From Ochotona curzoniae (taxonomy: Eukaryota > Chordata > Mammalia > Lagomorpha > Ochotonidae): 64,000 nucleotides of DNA. Location: NCBI RefSeq assembly GCF_017591425.1, contig NW_024467121.1, positions 1,674,001 through 1,738,000 on the forward strand, given 5' to 3'. Below, in pieces: positions 1 to 11,079 of the stretch. Position 1 is the first letter of the stretch. Every line of letters begins with the position of its first letter. The translations under genes were made by a program, and so were the position numbers. The notes below the pieces were generated by a model. It had not been told where the DNA came from. It saw only the letters and a list, made by a program, of their open reading frames with translations, and ran no database searches.

Positions 1-604
1 ATATACCTATAAAATTTTGTATCCAGTTTTTTACTCACAATCCTTTGTTTTACAATTATTTAGTTTTCAAGATACCTTTGGGGAATTTTCAGTTGCATGA
101 GATCATCTGATACAACACCAGTGCCACTGTGTGTGAGCTACTGCTTTATTCTCCAAGAGTAAAATCAAACTGTTTTTCAGCAATTCCATCAACAACCTGC
201 ACACATGTTACAGGTTTTTCCAGGACTACTGCTATGCTTCCACTCACTTCCAAGCTCATATATATGTATGTTCTTTTTTTTTTTTTTTTGACCCTTGAAC
301 TTCAGAGCCTCTATCAGCTGCTGTCTCCCATTTGAGTAATCTCCTTGATCTAGGAAGCCATGTGTGCCTTCTCAACCACGTGGCATCTGGCTCTGTGGCT
401 TAGGTTAAGTGCAGGCCAGCATTTTGTAGCTAATGCTGTTATCAGCACTGTCACCCAACTGAAGTGGCTGCCCACTGGAAAAGATCATCTGTGTCTCATT
501 TTATCTAAAAAATATCAGTAACAAAGAAATATTGGACTGGTCTGCTCTTCTGTTATCATTTGGTTTCATACAGTAAAAGTTTTCAGGGAGCAAGAGCCTT
601 GGCT
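1..604. other. Unassigned intergenic sequence
   Basis: No gene, RNA or repeat could be recognised here. The sequence is AT-rich, has a short T-run near 271-290, and carries only short chance ORFs. Confidence 0.5.
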
Positions 605-1036
605 ATAGATGAGGGAACTTCAAAACATTCTCAGACACTAGATTGAAAACATAAATTTAACTGGGCACAGAAAACTGTTTTTAAAGACTTATCTTTAAAA
701 TGTGTTTGAAAGGCAGAGACAGATACAGAGAGGACACACACAGAGAGAAAAAACAGAGAGAGCATCTTCCATTAGCTGATTCGTTCTTCAGATGGCTGCA
801 CCAGCTAGGGCTGAATCAGACCAAAACCAGGAGCCAGGGACCTGCTCCAGGGCACGCCTGTGGATGCAGGGGCCCAAGCGCCCTCCACTGCTCTCCTAGG
901 CCACTAGTGGGGAGTTGGATCAAAAGTGGAGCAGCCAGGTCTTGATACCAATTTGGGATGCTTGGATTAGTGGATGCTAGGCTTGGTTTAGCGTGCCACC
1001 CTAGAAAAAATTTTAAATCCATGCATATCAGGGTCT
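605..1036. mobile_element. Palindromic MITE-like element split by a CSINE
   Basis: The left part (about 605-677) and right part (about 1002-1036) look like two halves of one short element whose ends read GGAACTTCAAAA and GGGTCTTCC. The middle motif GGCACAGAAAACT resembles the GGTGCAGAAAGTTT core of the better preserved copy at 45149-45270. A CSINE at 678-1001 separates the halves. The family is a short non-autonomous DNA transposon by appearance; I cannot name it. Confidence 0.4.
678..1001 (-). mobile_element. CSINE (lagomorph tRNA-derived SINE), antisense
   Basis: On the plus strand it begins with the T-rich complement of the A-tail. The usual purine-rich AGGCAGAGACAGA block, the CCAGGAGCCAGGG block and the GCCACTAGTGGGGAG block follow in the expected order. 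It is a diverged copy inserted into the MITE-like element that flanks it. Confidence 0.8.
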
Positions 1037-1146
1037 TCCAAATATTCATCAAAGCTTCATATTATGGAAAAATTTCAAGAATTTAAAACATTTTTGCACC
1101 AACAAATTTGCCTTTTATTTCCATTTTCTGCCAAGTTTTAAAAGCA
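1031..1146. mobile_element. Second copy of the palindromic MITE-like element
   Basis: It starts GGGTCTTCCAAA, contains ATTTTTGCACCAAC and CTTTTATTTCCATTTTC, and lies directly against the preceding copy. Both motifs match the reverse complement of the copy at 45149-45270. No coding capacity is visible. Confidence 0.45.
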
Positions 1147-1356
1147 TGCTTATATATTTATAAACATATCCTTGATATGTGAATGTGTGTATGCATATTC
1201 TGCATAGGTGACTATTTGTATACCCCCACATATGTAATGCATAGAGACCAAAAGTTCTTTCCTGTATTTTACATGAAGGTCACTAATCTAGATGAAAAAT
1301 AAAAGTTCACTCAGCTATATCAATTTGAATTGCTAAAGATTAACTCCTGGAACCAG

Positions 1357-1659
1357 TATTGGGATGTAGCAGGTAAGCCTCTGTCTGTGTTGCTGACATC
1401 ACGTAGGAACTCTGACCTGAGTTCTGGCCGCTCCATCATTTCTCCTCCAGCTCCCTGCTAGTGGCCTGGGCAAGTATTGGAGGATGGCCAGCGTGACTAG
1501 GCCCCATGTGGGACACCTGGAAGGAGTTCCAGCCTCCAGGCTTTTACCTAGTGCAGACGAGAGATGAAACATTCTCTCTCTCCTTCCCCCGGCTCTATGT
1601 GTTTCTCCCTCCCTCTCTGTAAATCTCAGAAAAGTTAATCAATGCTTAAAAAAAAAAAC
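1357..1659 (+). mobile_element. CSINE, sense
   Basis: The CSINE blocks appear in sense order: CCAGCTCCCTGCTAGTGGCC, then GAGGATGGCC, then the pyrimidine-rich tract before an A-run ending at 1659. The tRNA-like head is strongly decayed. Confidence 0.75.
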
Positions 1660-1721
1660 TCAACCCTTACATAAGTCTCAAGATAATTTTAGGTCTCATT
1701 GGAAAAATTTAACAAAAACGG

Positions 1722-2055
1722 TAGGATGGCACAATGGCTCAATTGGCTAATCTTCCCCCTTGCAAGTACCAGCATCCAATATGGGTGCCGATTCAGATCC
1801 AGGCTGCTCCACTTCCCATTTAGCTCCTTTGTTAGGGCCTGGAAAAGCAGAAGAATACGGCCCAAAGTCTCGGGATCCTGTACCCAAGTGGTAGACCCAA
1901 AAGACGATCCTAGCTCTTGGTTTTGGATCAGCTCTGCTCCGGCCGTTGTGGCCATTTGGGAAGTAAACTGGCAGATGGAAGATCTTTCTCTCTGGCTCTT
2001 TTCTCTGTAAATCTGCCTTTCCAATAAAAATAAATAAATTTCAAAAACAAAATAA
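1722..2055 (+). mobile_element. CSINE, sense, fairly complete
   Basis: It has a recognisable head (ATGGCACAATGGCTCAATTG), the body, and the 3' end GCCTTTCCAATAAAAATAAA with an A-rich tail. The head resembles a tRNA-type A box. ORFs on both strands across it are repeat-derived and not genes. Confidence 0.85.
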
Positions 2056-2489
2056 AATGATATAATTTGTCATAATCTCCACTGTTCTTATGACTATGCC
2101 TCCTTTTCTGAGACTATCATGAGATTTTCCTATTTAGAACAGAGTGCCCAGAGAGTGTCATTTCCAGGGCTCAGGTGTAGCCTCTCCTCCCACCCTCTTC
2201 ACAGCATTCCTTTTCATGGGGGCCATTCCAGGCATTTCCATTGTGGTTGAGGCTGCATGCATGCGGATAGGGAACTGGACAGTTGATGAATCAAAGTGAG
2301 TTTCCCATCTGTGCTGTGGTCAACAAGTGCCATATGACCCCAGGCTTGGTGGCTTTCTTGGTCAATCAGGGAATGACTAGGACCAAATGGGCCGTGGGGT
2401 TTGCTCCTCCCAGGAAATGCAATGCAGCTGGAGGAGGGAGCCTGCCAAACACTCTAGTGTAAGCGACAGATGACTGACAGTCATGGCAG
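2056..2489. other. Unassigned intergenic sequence
   Basis: Apparently unique sequence between a CSINE and a MIR. I see no ORF, RNA or repeat signal. Confidence 0.4.
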
Positions 2490-2665
2490 AGACATCCAGC
2501 TGTGAAATGAAGCTAATCACTTTAACCTTCCTGGGATTTAGTTTTCTCAAATTTAAAATGAGAGTATTGATACAATTCTTCCTGCTTTGTAGGGTGCAGT
2601 GAAAACTCCATGAGGTGATGGAAATACAGGCACTCTGTGAAGTATAACACAGTATACAATTCTAG
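2490..2665 (+). mobile_element. MIR (ancient tRNA-derived SINE), sense
   Basis: The middle and 3' parts follow the MIR order: a TTTAACCTTCCTGGGATTTA block, TTCTCAAATTTAAAATGAG, a CTGCTTTGTAGGGT block, then a CTCCATGAGGTGATGG block. It is heavily diverged, as expected for a mammal-wide element. Confidence 0.75.
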
Positions 2666-2866
2666 GGTATAAATTAGGGTTTTCTAAAGAGTGATGGGGT
2701 CAGAGTGACTGCAAGGACCTGCACACCATGTACTGGTTAAATTGAACTTTATAAACAATATAATTTATAATTTTATATTCTATAATTTTGCATTTCAGGA
2801 ACATGTGTTCTTAACTGGTAATCATTTATATGGATAGATGATGCGTATACATTAAAAGTAATTCAG

Positions 2867-3168
2867 GAGCTGTGCCCAGTGAGGAAAACTACTGCTCATG
2901 ATGATTACATCTCAGATCAGAGTGCTGATCTGAGTCCCAGCTGCTTCTCTTCGGCTCTACACTCTGCTGATGAGACCGGGAAGGCAACTGATGCTGATCC
3001 ACATGCTTGAAACCCTGCTGCGTGTGTCGGGGAACCCAACAGAGTTATGCCTGGCCCAGGCCTGGCCATTGCAGCCCTTAGGAGTGTGAACCAGTGGATG
3101 AAAGATCTTTCTCTGTCCCTCTCTCTGTTACTCTGCCTTTCAAACAAATTTTTTTTTAGAAAAGAAAA
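2867..3168 (+). mobile_element. CSINE, sense, diverged
   Basis: The body has a GAACCAGTGGATGAAAGATC block, the CTCTCTGT tract and the end CTGCCTTTCAAACAAA with a T/A-rich tail. It is an older subfamily than the copy at 43609. Confidence 0.75.
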
Positions 3169-3370
3169 ACATCTAATATATTAAGTCTCAAATATGAACA
3201 CTTTACTAATGATAAGCCTCAGCACTGTTACAATCTGGTTTTAGTTGGCTGTCTTGCTTCCTGTTTTGAGTGTTAGAAAGTTGGTTTAACTTTTCTTATT
3301 TTCTCTTTCCCTGCCTCTTTTGTTTTCTTATAGCATTAATAAACCCATTTTCAAATTGAGAGACAGGACA

Positions 3371-3659
3371 GGTATTTAGCATAAAGGTTAAAATGCCTCT
3401 TGGTACATAAACATCCCATATTAGAGTTCCTGGCTTTGATTCCCACTCCACTCTAGATTTTAGCGTTCTGGGGTGTATATCCTGCAAGGTAGCAGGTGGG
3501 AGCTCAAGCAGTTACTTCCCTGCCTACCATATGGGAAGTCTGGATTGAGTTTCTGCTTGACTTTGGTCTAGCCTAGCACTGGCTGCTGTGGGCATTTAGA
3601 AGTGAACCAGTGAATGAAAGATCTCTGTCAGATTTTCAAATAAGTGAATGATTTAAAAC
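3371..3659 (+). mobile_element. CSINE, sense, diverged
   Basis: A head-like segment (TTTAGCATAAAGGTTAAAAT) is followed by CATCCCATATTAGAG, a GAACCAGTGAATGAAAGATC block and a decayed tail. Several internal blocks are shortened. Confidence 0.65.
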
Positions 3660-4094
3660 TGGCACTCCTGTGGGATGCTGGGCACAACACCCCAAATGCA
3701 CTTGTTTTACTGAGTTACTGGTACAGTGTGACAACTATAGATCCCCCACACAGGCTATCCTGCTGCCTGTTCACAGAGAGCTGGTTAGAATGCATTCTCT
3801 AGAGAGGAAAAGGAAGGTTTCAGATGGAAAGCTTAGGTTTTTTTCTTCTAGCTACTTGACTAATACAAAAGTTGAGTGAGAGACAGAAAGAGAAGAAAAG
3901 AAATGAAATATGTGGTGCTTATATTCTTTTGGTAGATGAGTTTTATCCAGTTGAGAACCATGAACTGATGCCTGCCACCCCCAAGATTGTATATGTGTGC
4001 TTTGGAGAAGAAAGAATGCTGGATTGAGCAACAGGCCAGGAGTGTTCCTCTGATGTTACACAAGGAAACAGAGTCAGGGAGAAGAATTTCATTT
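3660..4094. other. Unassigned intergenic sequence
   Basis: No recognised gene or repeat. A short purine-rich stretch lies at about 3880-3910. Confidence 0.4.
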
Positions 4095-4900
4095 AACAGA
4101 GGCCAATTTGGTGGGATACTCCATGGGGTATGATCTCAGACTCAGCAATGAGCTGCTGAAGAACCACCATAGTAAGTAGTGTTGCATTCACTGGACCACT
4201 AAAACAGCATGTTACTTTAGCTGGTCACAGTCACAACAAAGTTTTATTATAAATGAGAGGAAGGTAACCAACTGATCAACCAACTGACCAACCAGTCAGC
4301 TGGGATCAACACTCATTACTAGAGTGTGACCCTGAACAGAACACTCACAGGGTTTTTATAGGAGCAGTCCACAATAGCTTGAAAAGGGGCAATCCACAAT
4401 ATCCTGCAAGGTGAGGTGGGAGATACCACACATTTCCTACCTATTTTAGCTGAACAGTCCATGCTGGCTCTTCCTGGCTCTTCTCTGGTCCAGCAATTAA
4501 AGTAACCACCCACTTAATTACTTGGAGCCACCAGTGAGATAACCAGATTTGAGTCTTGATTCGCGAGAATTGGGGTCCATCGGTGCTAAAGATCACATAG
4601 GCCATTTGGCCTGCAAGCGCACACAGTTTCTTAGTAGCAACAAGCCAATGTTTATTCCATTTTGGTTTTGATTCTACATTTTCTTCTTTCTCTAGTAACA
4701 AATCAAATCCTTGATTCACCTTCATCATAGTCTCTCAGAGGCGCATAATGTACTTTTAAGCTATTAAGGACAGGGTGCAATGACCGCTCTAGCTTCTTCA
4801 CGCTGCAAAGGGGTGTTGAGGAGCAACAGCAGTAGGGGGTCAATCTAGAGGTTCCTGATAGAATTGCACAATAGGAGGGCTGGATTAACTGTGTTTGTTT
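4095..4900 (-). mobile_element. Probable endogenous retrovirus LTR with adjacent internal remnant
   Basis: Read on the minus strand, there is a TATA-like CTATAAAAACCCTGTGAG at about 4345-4362. About 100 bp further on are a AATAAAACTTTG polyadenylation-type signal (about 4237-4248) and a TGTGACTGTGACC block. This TATA-R-polyA spacing is typical of a retroviral LTR. The stretch at about 4440-4740 holds a 95-codon open frame of unknown identity that could be U3 or the end of an internal region. I could not fix the TG/CA ends, a primer-binding site or a target-site duplication, so the limits are approximate and the family is unnamed. Confidence 0.45.
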
Positions 4901-6594
4901 TTTCTTAGCTTGTTTTTACTCCTGCTGAATTATATTATAAAATGTGTGATTCTTTTCATGGAGGAAAATATTTTCCTGTCTTTATTTACTTAATAAAAAA
5001 AAGTATCTTAGTCCTTTCTTAGTAGACTTTTTTTTTTTCACTTTGTAAGCTAGCATTTTGTAATCTTTCATTTATTAAGGAGTGTAATGTCAACTGAAGT
5101 AAATCATGTGAGATTAGATGATAGATGATATCTGGGGTCTACCAGGCCACTCAGTTTATATTTGTAAAAGTTGAGGAAGTCCATAATTCTGTTTTATGAA
5201 GGAAACTTTTTTTTTTTTGGCTGTAATTTGCTTAATCAAACAATGGTTACATGGCTCGCCAAAGTCTTTTCTGTGATTTTATTATTTTTCTTCCCCAACA
5301 GCCACTTAATGTAACCTTTAAACTTAAATTTTTAAAAGAGAAACCTACTGGAGCCATAGGAGATCAATGTGTCTGTTCTGAAAGATACGTTTTTGAGGGG
5401 AGAGGAATTTATGAAATAATGAAGTAATGTCTGAAAGTTATACGTAATTCTTGACCCAAATCCTGCCACCCAGATGGCTTACTCCAGCCAGCCTGAGGAG
5501 CCTGTGGAAGCTGTTTGAGGGTAGCAGCCTGTTTAAAATCTGGACCCCCAAAAAGGAGGCCCAAGGAATGTGAGGAATGTGTATGGAACAAAGGACATGC
5601 TTATGTGGCACAGAGAGGTTTAGGGAGTTTTCTGCCTTAGAACCGAGGAAGTAAGAAGCAGCCAACTCAAATCAAAGTACAAACTAAGAGAAAAACTAAG
5701 TACAAATGAGAAGCAAAGCAGAAAAGGCGATTGGTTTAAGACTGTCTGCCAAGGCTTACTGCTCCTCTTAGAAAGAGTACCAGTTGAATGTGAGTTTCCC
5801 GCCCCTGCCCTTGAATCTGCAGACTCTAATGTCTTACACATAACCAGCAGAAAGCAGCAAAACTGACCCTTGTTACTCCTAAGAGGAAATGCAGCTTTCA
5901 CTTCCCACCCTGCCCTGTGACATTTGCTTCTGGAGTTTGGAGCTATCAAGCAAAAAAGTGTGACTGTCTAGGGCAGCCATGCTGCCAGGAAGCCCAAGTA
6001 CCAAGGGGAGGCCTGGGCTGGTATTCCTGTCAGCAGCCCCACTGAGCCCCTCATCACCAGACGCAGTTGGTATTCCAGGTGGGTCCAGCCTCTAGCCATC
6101 CAGGGAGCAGCTCCTGAGTTCCTGAGTTTCCAGAACTGAAGCCACCAGTTCATGGAGGAAAGTGTGGTCATTCTTCCTCTTTTTTTTTTTTTGCATTTCT
6201 GAGCCTCAGATTTTGTGAGTGCAATAAAATTGCTGTTGTACTTCACTAGATTTCTGAGTGGCTTGTTATACAATAAGTTGGCAAAGAGAAGGAACAATAA
6301 GAACATTTTATAAAATGTAAGAATGAATACTGATTATCTTAAAAAATTGTAAATTTTTCTTTTTCAAAGAATAAATTACGATTCTTTAGTAAATATTCAT
6401 TAATAATGAAATTTTCTAAGCTAGTTATTTTCTTGGTAAATACAAACCAAAAAGGGGAGAAGAATTAGAGGTAGTTGCTTTCAGTAATGAGAAAAACTAC
6501 TATTTGGGGTTCATAAAAATAGCTAGTGATGATTTTAATATTTTCTAGTTGAAGAAAGAATGAAAAATAAGAGCAAAAGTCTGACCCTTATCTT
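4901..6594. other. Unassigned, mostly unique sequence
   Basis: T-runs occur at about 5027-5038, 5209-5218 and 6180-6192. No coding exon, RNA or confident repeat is recognised. Short ORFs on the minus strand (about 5409-6306) have no recognisable domain. Confidence 0.4.
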
Positions 6595-6665
6595 CAGGAA
6601 TGTCTTTTGCTGAACACCTACTATCTGTTAAGTTTTCTGCTAGGTGTGGGGCTATCTTAAGGTAG
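6595..6665. mobile_element. Possible ancient MIR/L2-type fragment
   Basis: The motif GAACACCTACTATCTGTTAA followed by CTGCTAGGTGTGGGG resembles the widespread mammalian phrase for a growing or summary cell-type repeat end seen in old SINE/LINE remnants. It is too short to name the family. Confidence 0.3.
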
Positions 6666-6699
6666 ATGGGTAGCGATCTATATTTGTTGTGACTACTTT

Positions 6700-6972
6700 A
6701 GAGACTAAGCAAGAGAGTAGAGTGGAGAGACTGAGAGCTCTCATCTGCCGATTCACTCCCCAAATAACTAAACCTGCTGGGTCCTGGCAAGAGGCAGGAA
6801 TTGGGAACTCAGTTCCAGCCTTTCAGGTGAGTGGCAGAGACCCAGCTATGGAGACTTGACCTGTGGTCTCCCAGGGTGTCCGTCAGAAGGTAACTGGAAT
6901 CAAAAGCAGCACTGGGACTCAAACCCAGGCACCCTGACATGAGACACGGACGCCTTAACTGCCAGGCTTCCA
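6700..6972 (-). mobile_element. CSINE, antisense, older subfamily
   Basis: It contains the GATTCACTCCCCAAATAACT block, AGGCAGGAATTGGGAACTCA, TCCCAGGGTGTCCGTCAG and CGCCTTAACTGCCAGGC near the head. The CTCCCAGGGTG block distinguishes this older subfamily from the young copies. Confidence 0.75.
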
Positions 6973-9769
6973 CAGAGCAGATCATTCCGTTTTAAACCAT
7001 TTTGAAGGATAAATCTAACACTGAACTTGTTATTCATAGGTATCATATATGCATATAACCTTATAGCTCACATGGTGTTAAATAATGCAGCAAAAACAGG
7101 AGTTCCTTGCACCCAGCTCCACATGTCTCTTTCCAAAATACTTTGCAAAAGTATTTTCCTTCTAATTTTTCTTCCCTGAGACAAGCTGGAGTCTTAGAAA
7201 GAGACTCGATAGAAGTGCTTGTGCCCTGACCTGAACTAGGGCTGGCATGGAGCTGACTCCTGCTGTGTGTCTATATGCTGCTTTCTAGAGCATCTGCACC
7301 CAATTAATGTAGAGGGAATTGGGGGCAGGTCCAAGGTTTGACTCCTCCGTAGAAGGATGGTCCATGATATGTGCCAGGAATTAGTCATTCTTTTCAAATG
7401 CCCTGAGAGAATAACCAGAGAGCTTTATGTCAGCCCTGGTAGGATCTGTGAATAGATTATGAAAGGAACAAGTGGAAGAATTGCAAAAGGAAAAGTAGTG
7501 CTCACCAGCCTGTGTTCCCTAAGAACATGTTATCATGTAATATGAAACTCCAAACATACCTAGGAAGGACCATGTTCAGCTTCCTGTTTTTGGCAACAGG
7601 AAGTAGTCTTAGACCACGGCCTGACACGGGATTTCTGTGTTTCCGCAAGGCACGTGCTGAGATCACACATGATATTGTCACACATAAATGGTGGAAAGTG
7701 ATGAAATACCAGTATAACCCTCCTAAGAAAAAAGTGGTGTCTACACTCTGGATCTTCAAGTTGAACAGGAGTCTCAAGGAAACCTGTTTCAGTTCAATAT
7801 TACCTTCATGTAGACTCTTCATGTAGAAGCGACTGCCCCAGAAGCGAAAGAACTGGCTCTGGTCCTGGGAATATTTGAACACAAGTTGATTGGACGCTTG
7901 TCAGGGAAGGTATAGAGAGGACGTGATACTCCATAGATGTTGGAATTCAATGTCCTCTTTTGTTTGTTAGTTCTTAGAATCTGTGAATTTTGCTGTATGT
8001 AGCTAATGGCATGTTCTCAGTTCCCAGTTAGACTGAATTCTGCAACTCAGCAGTGTTTTCATGGGAATGTTAGAGAACATGTCAGTGGACAAGGACAAAA
8101 TGTCTTAATTACAGGAAGAGCCCAAACAAGTCAATATCCTATGACAGCGACTTCTGACACTTTGTGTTCTCAAACCGTTTTCCTGTGCGGGTCAGCAAGA
8201 TGACCAGCAGGGGGAGATATAGCACAGAGCATAGAGGCTGTAATGGCCGATTAGTGTCTTAGACTTGTCAAGGCCTGAGGGGCAGAGGGATGGATTCAGA
8301 GACTAACAAAGGTTCCTGTCTGGCTTGTGATTCCTTAGCACAGTGACTGGGTGACCCAAGAGAAATGAGGATTTCCTGTGAAGCCAGGACTCTGAGCCAA
8401 AGCTGACCACCCACTCTTCTCCACCTCTCCCTGGGGAGAGATGATTGCTTCTCTCTGACCTAGAAGCAGCAGCCCTGGCCCCTTGACCCAAGAGCTTCTG
8501 TCTGGTGTCTCCCAACGCTGGAGAGGAAACAGTTGACCTGAACTTTGGATGCGGCTTAATAGCATTCTCATGACTTTCTCGCTCCAGCTCTGCCCCGTGG
8601 CCTCTCCTGATTAGGGCTGGAAGTTTGGAGTCTGGATGGCTAGCTTCCTGCAGACAGTAAAGAGAGGCCAAACTACAGCCAGCAGTTCCTGGAGGTCACT
8701 AGGTCGTTGTTCTTTATTTTCCCCTTCATCCCCCGAAGCATCATGTTGAATAAACAGCTCTTTCTTCTCACAAAGCAAGATATATAAAAACAAACAACAA
8801 ACATAAAAACCTCGTGGGGCCTCTCCGGCTGCTACTTCCTGGTCCCGTTTCCTGTGCCTTGCTCACACCTTCCCTCTGCCTTTTGGATCCTCAGAACCGA
8901 TGAGAGGGAAGTAAGCAGGCTGCAACCTTCACACTGAGGTATGTCGTGAATGGTCTTGGTTACAGAAATCTCTCCTGAGTTTGGAAAGATACCGTGTTTT
9001 CTTAAAGCTCTTTTTTTCTTGCGGCAATCAAGATTTAAAAAATTCCACGAAGAAAATATTTCCATTCTTGGTCATGCTTGATATCATGCATCACTTGGAA
9101 TTGGATGAACATAATTAAAACAAGCAGGAGAGAGTCAAATACATGCAGAAATATCAAGACTTCTGAATACCAGCACAGACAGGACTGTTGTGCTGAAGAA
9201 AGGAATGAAGTTGGCGTCCCCCGCCAGCAATGCCCCTGTTCCCCCTTCCCAGCCTTCCTGACTCCGTTGAGTGCTGCCCGCGTCTGCATGACCAACAGGC
9301 ATACACACACTGCTAAACTATGCGACTGCTAACTACACACAGATCCCCAGATTTCTGATGAGGATTTCTTTAGGACAAACAAACACAAAACGCTTGGAGG
9401 GAAAAAAAAAAGTTCTTAAAATGTAAATAACATTTTGAATACCAGTCTGGCTGTTGCTTGATTAAAAATCATTCTGTGTTGTTTATCCCAAGGTCATTAT
9501 TCAGCAGCCAGTAAACCTCGAGATTTAGAACTTATTCATTGGAAGTCATCTACTCTTATGTTTTTTGTTTTGTTTTTAATTTCTTTTTCACTATATGTGT
9601 GTATTCTGAGTTTGGGAGATTTGATATCCTTTATCCTCTGATCTCCCAGTTCATTTATCTGAACTTATGGCATTGATTCCATTCTCTTGTGATTAAATTA
9701 ATTAGGGGGCATCTTGGCTTCCACCTGGCAACATGAGAAATTTTAAAAGGAAGGAAAAAATGCACCAGG
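6973..9769. other. Unassigned, mostly unique sequence
   Basis: This is one of the longest repeat-poor stretches. It has a CTCF-like motif at 8204-8216 and short chance ORFs (for example 7502-7882 and 8303-8671 on the minus strand) without recognisable domains. No splice-flanked exon was recognised. Comparison with rabbit and human downstream of ITGA8 would show whether any of it is conserved. Confidence 0.4.
8204..8216 (+). promoter_or_regulatory. CTCF-like core motif
   Basis: The sequence CCAGCAGGGGGAG fits the CTCF core consensus well in a non-repeat context. A single motif match does not show binding. Confidence 0.25.
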
Positions 9770-9904
9770 AAACTAGATTATGTGATTCTGTTTCTTAAAA
9801 TGTATCCCTGGCTCTCTATCACACTAAAATCTAAATTGCTTACATGATTCACAAGGCCTTTTCTGATCCAATTCCTGTTTCTTGCTCTGACTTTATGTTT
9901 CTTA
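9770..9904 (+). mobile_element. L2 LINE fragment, sense
   Basis: The run of ACTAAAATCTAAATTGCTTA, GATTCACAAGGCCTTTTCTG and ATCCAATTCCTGTTTCTTGC follows the L2 3' region, which has TAAAGTCCAAACTCCT then CACAAGGCCCT then GATCTGGCCCCTG. It is strongly diverged and cut by the following CSINE. Confidence 0.5.
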
Positions 9905-10218
9905 AGGTATCTTATGCTTTGACCTCTGTTTATCTGACAGGCAAAGAGACAGTAGAAAAGAAATAGACGTCTTCCATCCACAGCTCATTACCCATTGGCC
10001 TGTGGCAGTGGGGACCGGGGTTGGCCTAAACCAGGATCTTGAAGCTTGATCTGGTTCTCCCACATGGGTGGAAGCAACCCAAGTACCTGAGCCATCATCT
10101 TCTATGGCTTGGGGCACACATTAGCAGGAAGGTAGATCAGAAGTGGAGCCGGGACTCCAATTCAGGCCCTCCGATATAGGATATAGACATCCCAGGCGGT
10201 GTCTAGTCTCTGCCAAAT
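9905..10218 (-). mobile_element. CSINE, antisense
   Basis: It has the CTGACAGGCAAAGAGACAG block near the tail. An ACATGGGTGGAAGCAACCCA block, GAGCCGGGACTCCAATTCAG, and a head end at CCAGGCGGTGTCTAGTCTCT follow in antisense order. Confidence 0.75.
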
Positions 10219-10299
10219 CCCTGCCTTAGGTCTCAAATTTTATTAAATCTATCATTTCTACAATTATCACAATCCAGTTTGGGAGTATTTTTACCATCT

Positions 10300-10730
10300 T
10301 TTAAAAACTTACCATGAGATTGCTAGCATTTTCCATATACTTCTCTTCTAAACCTTAAGTCACAGGCAAGCATTAGTCTTGCTTTTTGTCTCTGCAAGTT
10401 TACCTTTTTGGACATTTCTTGTACAGGGAGTCAAATAATATGCAGTTTTTTCACCTATCTTCTTTTACTTAACATCAGGTATTGTAGATTCAGCCATGTA
10501 GTAACATGTACCAGAATTTCACTTCTTTTTATTGTATCCACACACTGTATGTTGCCTATCCATTCACTAGCTGATCAGCTCGTAGAAGGTTTTGACCAAT
10601 AGAAACAATGCTGCTCTGAGCACTCACATACAAGGGATTGTATAAACAAGTGTGTTCCTTTTTCTTGAGTGAATTCTTAAGAATGGTACTAAGGAGAGTC
10701 CTTTTTAACTTTTTAAGAAACTACCAAAGA
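10300..10730 (-). mobile_element. Old L1M LINE, antisense: ORF2 C-terminal and 3' part
   Basis: On the plus strand the text follows the complement of the L1 ORF2 end: TTCACCTATC, CATTATGTTTTC-like blocks, GATTCAGCCATGTAGTAACA, TTTTATTGTATCCACACA, AACAATGCTGCTCTGAGCAC, and then AAGAAACTACCAAA. The same L1 resumes after the VNTR element at 12774. All frames are broken. L1M-type elements are ancient and dead. Confidence 0.8.
10718..10730. repeat. Left target-site duplication of VNTR element 1
   Basis: AAACTACCAAAGA occurs here and again at 12774-12786, on either side of the VNTR element. It interrupts the L1M sequence exactly once, so it is the expected target-site duplication of an L1-mediated insertion. 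Confidence 0.8.
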
Positions 10731-11079
10731 GGTGTATGCAGCTGGCAGAACTCGGGTTAGGTGGTCTGGGTGCCAGTGGCACTGGACCAAGCCCTTGTGC
10801 TGCCCATAGTGAGCTCTGGGGACCTGGGGATGTGGGGCTACAGTGGCTTTGGGGGATGGCACAGGTGGGGGTGAGCAGGGACCTCAGTTCATGTCCAGGT
10901 GTGGAATGACTTCTGAAGAACTTCCATGGACAAGGCCACTGCCCATTGCTGGGCTAGGTCATGGAACCCAATAGTGAGCGTTAGAAAAGTGAATGGGTTA
11001 TATAAGGCTGGTCCATAACACTAACCAGCACATGAGTGAATCATGTCTTGGGGTAGATGGGCTTACCCATTTGGAATCT

